From Ignavibacteriales bacterium (lineage in GTDB: Bacteria; Bacteroidota; Ignavibacteria; UBA10030): a DNA stretch of 64,000 bases. The stretch covers positions 186,001-250,000 of the forward strand of contig JAPLFQ010000005.1 of assembly GCA_026390595.1 (NCBI GenBank). The letters run 5' to 3'. The notes beneath the pieces were generated by a model that saw nothing but the letters and a program-made list of their open reading frames with translations, had not been told where the DNA came from and did not search any database. Below, in pieces: positions 58,424-64,000 of the stretch (position 1 is its first letter; each line of letters starts with the position of its first letter). The position numbers were made by a program, and so were the translations under genes.

Positions 58424-59719
58424 ATGACGATGCGAACAATGAAAGCCCCAAGATGGTCTCTGCTGTTCCTGTTGATCGTGATAGAGGCCGCGGGCGTTGT
58501 GTTTGGACAATCCAAGCTTCTCATTCCGATGGATCTGAAACAGACGAATCATCTGAAGGCGTACGGGATCGCATTCTGGGTGCTGCAACGCAACGGTGAG
58601 GTAGATTGGCTTCTCAATTACAGGGGCGGATCGTTCCTGGCGGACTACAGCGACGTGCTGGCGCGCGAGTGCAGAATCCGGGGGGTTCTCTTTGAACCGG
58701 CGAGCGCTGCCGAGGCGGCGTCGGCATACGCCGAAGTGCAGCGAGAGGACAACAACATGGACGTCGTGCGCCTCGAAAAGGCGCCGAAAATCGCAGTCTA
58801 TGTTCCGCCGAACTTCAAACCGTGGGATGATGCTGTGACGCTCGCGCTCGAATATGCAGAGATTCCCTATACAAAGATATGGGACGAGGAGGTGCTCTCC
58901 GGGAAGATGGCAGAGTACGACTGGCTGCACCTGCACCATGAAGATTTCACTGGGCAGTACGGGAAGTTCTACTCGAACTACCGATTTGCTCAATGGTACG
59001 TCGATCAGCAGCTTCTCTATGAAAAAGAGGCAAAGCGCCTCGGTTTCAAAAAGGTCTCAGACGAGAAGAAAGCGGTCGTGCGCACAATTAAGGACTTCGT
59101 TGGCAACGGCGGTTTCATGTTCGCGATGTGTTCAGCCACCGACAGCTATGACATCGCCCTGGCGGCTGACAGAGTAGACATCTGCGATGTGATGTTTGAC
59201 GGAGACCCCCCTGATCCAGAGGCGCAGAAGAAACTGGACTTCAGCAAAACGCTCGCATTTGAAAATTTCAAACTCGACATGAACCCGATGCGCTACGAAT
59301 ACTCAGACATTGACATTCCGCCGAGCGATCCGCAGCCCATCCGCGATCCAAACACAGATTATTTTACATTGTTCGAGTTCTCCGCGAAGTATGATCCCGT
59401 TCCATCCATGCTGACACAGGACCACGTCTCGATCATCAGGGGGTTCATGGGGCAAACAACGGGATTCAAGAAGGACCTGATCAAGCGAACGGTGACACTG
59501 CTGGCGCAGCGGGAGGGGACTTCCGAAGTGAAGTACATCCATGGCAATTTTGGCCGCGGGACGTTTACCTGGTTCGGCGGACATGATCCCGAAGACTATC
59601 AACACGCTGTCGGCGATCCCCCGACGGACCTTTCACTTCACAAAAACTCTCCGGGATACCGCCTGATCCTCAATAACGTGTTGTTTCCTGCGGCAAAGAA
59701 AAAACAACAGAAAACATAG
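58424..59719 (+). CDS. Exported Bacteroidota-type protein of unknown role
   Basis: The 431-aa protein has a signal peptide (WSLLFLLIVIEAAGVVFG) and is otherwise a globular mixed fold: LLIPMDLKQTNHLKAYGIAFWVL at the mature N-terminus, then IAVYVPPNFKPWDDAVTLALEYA, DWLHLHHEDFTGQYGKFY and, later, NGGFMFAMCSATDS, which has the look of a glutamine-amidotransferase or ThuA-like Rossmann fold. From memory, databases often label relatives asparagine synthetase B, but no N-terminal nucleophile Cys or ATP-pyrophosphatase motif is visible, so I do not accept that. It is encoded with a TPR protein directly upstream. Confidence 0.75.
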   Translation: MTMRTMKAPRWSLLFLLIVIEAAGVVFGQSKLLIPMDLKQTNHLKAYGIAFWVLQRNGEVDWLLNYRGGSFLADYSDVLARECRIRGVLFEPASAAEAASAYAEVQREDNNMDVVRLEKAPKIAVYVPPNFKPWDDAVTLALEYAEIPYTKIWDEEVLSGKMAEYDWLHLHHEDFTGQYGKFYSNYRFAQWYVDQQLLYEKEAKRLGFKKVSDEKKAVVRTIKDFVGNGGFMFAMCSATDSYDIALAADRVDICDVMFDGDPPDPEAQKKLDFSKTLAFENFKLDMNPMRYEYSDIDIPPSDPQPIRDPNTDYFTLFEFSAKYDPVPSMLTQDHVSIIRGFMGQTTGFKKDLIKRTVTLLAQREGTSEVKYIHGNFGRGTFTWFGGHDPEDYQHAVGDPPTDLSLHKNSPGYRLILNNVLFPAAKKKQQKT

Positions 59720-59759
59720 GCACGCCCCTCACCGAGTCCGGGCATGGTGCATCGCGGCA

Positions 59760-61283
59760 CTATCGTGGTTTTGAGAATCTGCCGAAGACCACCGCCCCCA
59801 CATCGCACTCCACACACCGCTCTTCACTGCAGTAGCATTTGTACAGTTGAATCACGCCCTGCTGAGTGCTAACAGATCTCAACACGACGCGCCCTCTGAG
59901 TAACTGACTTTCCATGAAACGCGTGACGGAATTCTCCGCGGCGGGGGGCATCGATTCGAACAATCGAAGAGCCCCCTCTCTCACAAGTCTGTCTTTAAAG
60001 ATGCGGGCATACAACAACGCGAGAGGAATCACGACGTTCGCAATGGCAGCGTCCGTTCGTTCGAGACCAAATGGATGGACGGGTTTCGAAATTGCTTGGT
60101 CGAAGCGGTAGTGATGAGTCCAATACGGCAAAGGTGTTATTGCAAGGAGCTTGCGGAGGGCGCGAACCTCCAAACCCCCCGTGTTTGTTGTCTTCAAGTT
60201 TTCGATGATACGCCGGAACAAATCGTCGCAGAGGATGGCACGAATCAGTGGAGTTGCTGCCGCAATCCTCAGCGTGGGAAAATTAACCGGACGGGTTGGA
60301 AACAACTGCCAATCGGCTGCATGGAGAATTGAACCCCGATAGAGAGTCTTTTGCACCCTCCACTCATGAGAGAGTCGGCGGGCAAATTTCCGCGATTCCA
60401 CGTCCTTCACCGTCTTGAGCTTCGGGAGCAAGCCCGCGGCACCGAAAAGCAGTGCCTGTAAAGCCTCTTCGTTGCTCTCGACGCGGTGCGACCGAATCAC
60501 GCGGAGCGTAACCGCGCGTGCAAGCCGGACGAACGGTTCCTGGTTCTTGCTGTATCCAAGGCATTCCATGAATCCTTCATACAGCAGCTGGTCCCAGAAG
60601 TCGCGTGGCGCAAGCTGGGTGTGCGTGAGCTCCCAATGAGGAGGAGGTAGATCGTCGGGATCACCCTGTACGCGCCATGGACCATGCTGGCCATGAGAAT
60701 CGTGGACGGCCAGAAGCCGGAGTTGCGCCAGCTCTTTCAGGCGTTCGTCGAATCGGCGCAATTTCAATTCCAGCCGTTCGACAGCAAGCCGCTTGATCCA
60801 CCGGGAAAGAAGCGCCGTGTCGACATCATGATTCAAATCGGAACAGGGTAAAGTCTTCTTCCGCAACAACTGTTCATCCAGGATGGTCTTGTGCCAAAGC
60901 GTTCGTATGGACTCGTTGAGATGAGGCTCAAGGAGGAGGGTGGGGATGCTGCGCCCGCTCGCGACACGCGTCGTCACAGGCCCGGACCCGCGTTCAAAGA
61001 CCACATGGAGTATTACTTTATTGTATCGCGGATCTTCAAAGTGTCTATGAAGTTGCCAATCAGCAATGGTACGGTGAAACTCCACGTCGCCGTGAAATGT
61101 GGTTTCCCCGATCTGAATGACCGCATCGCGAAAATCAGGTCCCCCATCGGCATTCATCCTCCCCGACCGGAACACCTGAATCGTCTGATTGTCGGTTGTC
61201 CTGAGGGCGAAGTGGTTGAGATATTGACGGCTCCAGATATGGCGGAGGAACCGTTCATGAATATTGAACGTGAGCTTTCCCAC
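59760..61283 (-). CDS. DUF2851 family protein
   Basis: The 507-aa protein matches DUF2851, a family found mainly in Bacteroidota and relatives: the opening ERFLRHIWSRQYLN, then RMNADGGPDFRDAVIQIG, TFHGDVEFHRTIADWQLHRH and YNKVILHVVFE, with a Cys-rich C-terminus (CYCSEERCVECDVGAVVF) that may bind a metal. The GDVEFH...DW...H pattern suggests a nuclease-like metal site, but function is unproven. It starts with GTG. A perfect 9-bp palindrome lies between it and pyrF upstream. Confidence 0.88.
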   Translation of the reverse strand: MGKLTFNIHERFLRHIWSRQYLNHFALRTTDNQTIQVFRSGRMNADGGPDFRDAVIQIGETTFHGDVEFHRTIADWQLHRHFEDPRYNKVILHVVFERGSGPVTTRVASGRSIPTLLLEPHLNESIRTLWHKTILDEQLLRKKTLPCSDLNHDVDTALLSRWIKRLAVERLELKLRRFDERLKELAQLRLLAVHDSHGQHGPWRVQGDPDDLPPPHWELTHTQLAPRDFWDQLLYEGFMECLGYSKNQEPFVRLARAVTLRVIRSHRVESNEEALQALLFGAAGLLPKLKTVKDVESRKFARRLSHEWRVQKTLYRGSILHAADWQLFPTRPVNFPTLRIAAATPLIRAILCDDLFRRIIENLKTTNTGGLEVRALRKLLAITPLPYWTHHYRFDQAISKPVHPFGLERTDAAIANVVIPLALLYARIFKDRLVREGALRLFESMPPAAENSVTRFMESQLLRGRVVLRSVSTQQGVIQLYKCYCSEERCVECDVGAVVFGRFSKPR

Positions 61284-61313
61284 AGAGTAAGAAAAGAGGC
61301 AAATGAAGGTGCA

Positions 61314-61333
61314 CGGCCGGACACGTCCGGCCG
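61314..61333. repeat. Perfect GC palindrome between pyrF and DUF2851
   Basis: CGGCCGGAC (61314-61322) and GTCCGGCCG (61325-61333) form a near-continuous 9-bp stem with a two-base centre. No T-tract follows on the leftward strand. It could be an RNA-stabilising hairpin or a protein-binding palindrome. Confidence 0.4.
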
Positions 61334-61339
61334 CCGGGA

Positions 61340-62161
61340 CTACGAGAAGTGCTGTGTGCGGAATTGCTGCATCTGTTTGCGGAGTTGTTGTGCCTCGGCG
61401 CGTGCGGCGTTGGCGAAATCCTTGCCGGAGGAGGCGTACAGAACGCTTCGGCTGGCGTTGATGATGGCGAGCAGGCCACTTTTATCGCAGCCGAACCGGA
61501 CAGCCGCTTCCAGATCTCCTCCCTGCGAACCAATCCCGGGAATGAGGATAGGCATTGTTGGTGCGAGGTCGCGAATCGGTTTCAACTCGGCCGGGTGGGT
61601 TGCGCCGACAACGAGTCCGATGTTTTGTTTGGTATTCCACTTCAGCGTTGTCTGGACAATTTTCTCATAGAGCGGGCGTCCATGAATAATGAGTCGTTGA
61701 AAGTCGTTGGAGCCCTTATTCGAAGTCAAGGCAAGAACAAAAGCGCAATGCTGGTCGTTTTGGATAAACGGTTCAACAGAATCGTACCCCAGGTACGGAC
61801 TCACTGTCGCCGAGTCGAAACCCAGCTCATCATAGAGCGCGCGAGCATACCGTTCCGCCGTGTTGCCGATGTCCCCGCGCTTTCCATCGCCAATGGTCAC
61901 GATGGCTTTGGGAATCACCGCCAGCGTTTCCCGGAGAATGTGCCACCCCTTCTCTCCGAGTGCCTCATAGAATGCGAGGTTGAGCTTGTATGCGCACACG
62001 AGATCGCTCGTGGCTTCGATGATTTCACGATTAAACTTCAGGACGGCATTCCTGGAAGATCCGAGATGCCGCGGTAGTTTGGCCGGGTCGGTATCAAGAC
62101 CCACGCACAGGAGCGATCGATTTTTGCGTTGGACCTTCAGGAGTTTATCGACGAATTTCAT
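61340..62161 (-). CDS. pyrF: Orotidine 5'-phosphate decarboxylase
   Basis: PyrF makes UMP from OMP in pyrimidine synthesis. The 273-aa protein is of the longer type-2 class found in mycobacteria and many FCB bacteria. The catalytic segment is IGDGKRGDIGNT with Lys94; LLCVGLDTDPAKLP near the start binds the phosphate end. The IPGIGSQGGDLEAAVRFG and ASRSVLYAS segments complete the barrel. It lies between dcd and DUF2851, an arrangement that puts two pyrimidine-nucleotide enzymes together. Confidence 0.95.
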   Translation of the reverse strand: MKFVDKLLKVQRKNRSLLCVGLDTDPAKLPRHLGSSRNAVLKFNREIIEATSDLVCAYKLNLAFYEALGEKGWHILRETLAVIPKAIVTIGDGKRGDIGNTAERYARALYDELGFDSATVSPYLGYDSVEPFIQNDQHCAFVLALTSNKGSNDFQRLIIHGRPLYEKIVQTTLKWNTKQNIGLVVGATHPAELKPIRDLAPTMPILIPGIGSQGGDLEAAVRFGCDKSGLLAIINASRSVLYASSGKDFANAARAEAQQLRKQMQQFRTQHFS

Positions 62162-62222
62162 GTGACACCGCTTTCCTCTCGTCTGCGTACGCGTGTGCAG
62201 GATCCTCGGTTACAGAGGCGTT

Positions 62223-62759
62223 CTATTTGAAATTCTTCCACATCATTGATTCAACGGGCTTTGTGGTTTTCTTGTTGTATTTCGCCCCGCGCTTCTTGCT
62301 GTAGGCAACATCCACGTCGCCAGAGATCTCAAAGTAGATCAACTGCCCAATTGGCATGCCGGCGTAGATTTTGACTGGGTGGCGGACGGAGATCTCAAGA
62401 GTCCATGTATTGCAGAAGCCGACGTCGCCCTTTCCGGCGGTGGCGTGAATGTCAATCCCGAGCCGACCGATACTGCTTTTTCCCTCGAGGAAAGGAACGT
62501 GAGCGTGGGTTTCCGTGTATTCCTGCGTGACACCGAGGTAGAGCATACTCGGGACGAGAAGCATTCCGCCCCGGGGGATTTTGAAATGCTGAACCTTGTT
62601 GTGTTTCCGGCAGTCGAGAATCTCTTCCTTGTACATCGCGAGCCACTCGCCAAGGTGCACGTCGTAGCTGTTCGATCCAAGATACTTTCGCCGAAACGGC
62701 CTGATCACTATGGAACCGCGCTTCATCTCTTCGAGAATCCTGCTATCGGAAAGTATCAT
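62223..62759 (-). CDS. dcd: dCTP deaminase
   Basis: Dcd deaminates dCTP to dUTP, supplying the dTTP pathway. The 178-aa protein shows the trimeric dUTPase-like fold motifs: NSYDVHLGEW, FLEGKSSIGRLGIDIHATAG with the subunit-interface Arg, and GDVGFCNTWTLEIS carrying the catalytic region (here DVGF instead of the common DPGF). The C-terminal tail (KRGAKYNKKT) is basic. AAGGAA precedes the ATG. It is followed by pyrF 61 bases later. Confidence 0.94.
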   Translation of the reverse strand: MILSDSRILEEMKRGSIVIRPFRRKYLGSNSYDVHLGEWLAMYKEEILDCRKHNKVQHFKIPRGGMLLVPSMLYLGVTQEYTETHAHVPFLEGKSSIGRLGIDIHATAGKGDVGFCNTWTLEISVRHPVKIYAGMPIGQLIYFEISGDVDVAYSKKRGAKYNKKTTKPVESMMWKNFK

Positions 62760-62803
62760 GGGTTCCTTGTTTGTTGAAGGTTGTGAGATCCAGTGAAATC
62801 ACG

Positions 62804-63190
62804 CTAACGGAGCGAGAACACAAGCTCACCGAGAAGCATGGCCAGGACAACAAGGGCAACGGCCACGAACGGCTTGTCCTTTTCAGCGGCAAATCCAATG
62901 GCAGCCGTCAAGACCCTGATGAACGGCGTCAGCATCAGGAGCAGCAATCCCGCAAAAATGAGGGTGGTGGGATCGAATGAACCAGCGGCGAGGTTTCTCA
63001 GAATTTCACCCGGCGTCGGGTTTTCGCGCGGCACCTGAAGGGAGCCGCTCGCAAGCCATGCCACGAGGAGCCCCGTCATCATCAGGCCGGCGCTGGCCCA
63101 CACTCCGATGCGCAGCACCCAGCCCACCCAGCGTTCAACCGTATGTTCAAGCGCAAGCTTCTCAGAGGGTGTCATTGTTGTGGTGCTCAT
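62804..63190 (-). CDS. DUF1634 membrane protein
   Basis: The 128-aa protein has three predicted membrane helices (about 22-46, 76-92, 107-125) and the DUF1634 pattern ERWVGWVLRIGVWASAGLM. Genes of this family usually lie next to a TauE/SafE (TSUP) permease, as here, only four bases downstream of it. It is probably an accessory subunit of that transporter. Function is unproven. Confidence 0.85.
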   Translation of the reverse strand: MSTTTMTPSEKLALEHTVERWVGWVLRIGVWASAGLMMTGLLVAWLASGSLQVPRENPTPGEILRNLAAGSFDPTTLIFAGLLLLMLTPFIRVLTAAIGFAAEKDKPFVAVALVVLAMLLGELVFSLR

Positions 63191-63194
63191 CCCA

Positions 63195-64000
63195 TTATCT
63201 CCAGAACATCCTCAAAGAGACGAGAAGTAAAACGCCGGCGAAGATCCACGTGAGAAACGATCCCTTGACGCGCCGGTTGACCTTGACGCCGAGAAACGAT
63301 CCACCGAGGACGCCGAGGACGGCGGGGGCAACGATGTAGGGATTCAAATGTCCATGTGCGAAGTAAATGAATGCGCTTGCGGCGGCGGTGACCCCAATCA
63401 TGAAATTACTTGTCGCCGTTGCCGCTTTCATAGGAATTCCGGAAAGCATGTGCATTGCCGGGACCTTGAAGATTCCTCCACCGACCCCAAGCAACCCGGA
63501 GATATTACCGGCAATCAACGATACAAACAGAACCGCCGGTATCCGCCTGGCGGAATACGGCACAACCAATCCGGTTGCTTCATCCTTGTAGCTCGACGGA
63601 AACGCCCCGTCGGTCACAGCCGGTGCTGTGTCGTTCGAATGCTTCGATCTCCATATCATCATGAAAGAAACAAAGAGAAGAAGAGATGCAAAGATGCGGG
63701 ACAGCACCTCACCGCTAAGGAGGTTAGCCGTCACACCGCCGAAGATGGCTCCCGCGACAGTCGCGATTTCAAGCACCATCCCCAACCGTATATTTACGGT
63801 CTGCCGCTCCATGTTCATCGCAGCTCCTGCGCTTGAGGTGGCAATGACAGCGAGGATGCTGGTAGCGATCGCCTGGTGCATGGGGAGACCGAAGACGAGC
63901 AGCAGGAACGGCGTTAGGAAGACGCCGCCGCCAAGGCCAAGCATCGCCCCGATGGTGCCCGCAATACCTCCGCCGAGCATGAGTAGAAGAAATGAAACCG
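63195..64000 (-). CDS. TauE/SafE (TSUP) family permease, N-terminus beyond window
   Basis: This is a polytopic inner-membrane exporter/importer of the sulfite/organosulfur TSUP family. Two internally similar halves each carry a Gly-rich family motif: AGTIGAMLGLGGGVFLTPFL and SGLLGVGGGIFKVPAMH. About seven to eight spans are visible. An ATG lies at 63980, but the frame stays open with hydrophobic residues to the right edge (VSFLLLMLGGG), so the true start is most likely just outside the window. The DUF1634 partner follows. Substrate is unknown; sulfite, sulfoacetate or similar anions are typical of the family. Confidence 0.88.
   Translation of the reverse strand, partial: VSFLLLMLGGGIAGTIGAMLGLGGGVFLTPFLLLVFGLPMHQAIATSILAVIATSSAGAAMNMERQTVNIRLGMVLEIATVAGAIFGGVTANLLSGEVLSRIFASLLLFVSFMMIWRSKHSNDTAPAVTDGAFPSSYKDEATGLVVPYSARRIPAVLFVSLIAGNISGLLGVGGGIFKVPAMHMLSGIPMKAATATSNFMIGVTAAASAFIYFAHGHLNPYIVAPAVLGVLGGSFLGVKVNRRVKGSFLTWIFAGVLLLVSLRMFWR

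Noticed and set aside
58388-58993. Leftward 201-aa frame opposite the exported protein gene
   Set aside because: It overlaps a signal-peptide-bearing, well-formed gene in antisense and lacks a ribosome site.
61349-62077. Rightward 242-aa frame opposite pyrF
   Set aside because: It is a shadow of the strongly conserved pyrF frame on the other strand, with no recognisable motifs.

Overview
The window is a chromosomal segment centred on a replication origin. The dnaA-dnaN-recF-gyrB-gyrA block is transcribed leftward and the rpmH-rnpA-yidD-yidC-mnmE-mnmG-rsmG block rightward. The two blocks diverge around AT-rich, DnaA-box-bearing spacers on both sides of dnaA, near 23.4-25.9 kb. A PorV/PorQ-family outer-membrane protein, DUF2461 and DUF2851 proteins, a FecR-domain/beta-barrel operon and the overall gene set point to a Gram-negative member of the FCB group (Bacteroidota/Ignavibacteriota-like) with moderate GC. 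This assignment is inference from gene content; there is no rRNA gene here to test it.

Left arm (1-9 kb): a leftward cluster holds an RhaT-type sugar/proton symporter, a YiiX-like permuted papain-fold protein, a uroporphyrinogen-decarboxylase-fold protein and a secreted M28 peptidase cut by the window edge. A rightward pair, deoC and an ALDH16-type double aldehyde dehydrogenase, is translationally overlapped and probably handles deoxyribose phosphate and the acetaldehyde it releases. From 9.2 to 15.9 kb lie an exceptionally large protein (1870 aa) joining a PLP-aminotransferase-like half to a phosphoenolpyruvate-carboxylase-like half, and an SPFH/band-7 protein.

Origin region (16-39 kb): gyrA, gyrB, a DUF721/DciA-like gene, recF, dnaN and dnaA; then rpmH, rnpA, yidD, yidC, mnmE, mnmG and rsmG, with two identical 14-bp parS-type sites flanking mnmG. 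The usual parAB neighbours of rsmG are absent from the window. A murQ reading frame is interrupted by one in-frame TAA. DUF2461, lon and dnaX follow.

Right arm (39-64 kb): the least familiar part is a promoter-led cassette encoding a membrane-anchored thioredoxin, an anchored C39-type peptidase and a 102-aa exported four-cysteine peptide framed by two strong RNA hairpins. After it come a secreted unknown, a Yip1-like membrane protein, a divergent amidase lipoprotein and a nitrilase-family amidase. Next are dodecin, a structured leader RNA ending in a textbook terminator ahead of a PorV/PorQ-like gene, and a PRMT-like methyltransferase. An envelope-signalling operon follows (secreted protein, FecR protein, beta-barrel, CHASE2-adenylate cyclase). 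The window ends with rseP, dxr, a TPR protein, an export-signal-bearing Bacteroidota-type protein, DUF2851, pyrF, dcd and a TSUP/DUF1634 transporter pair cut by the right edge. I saw no tRNA, rRNA, CRISPR array or insertion sequence.
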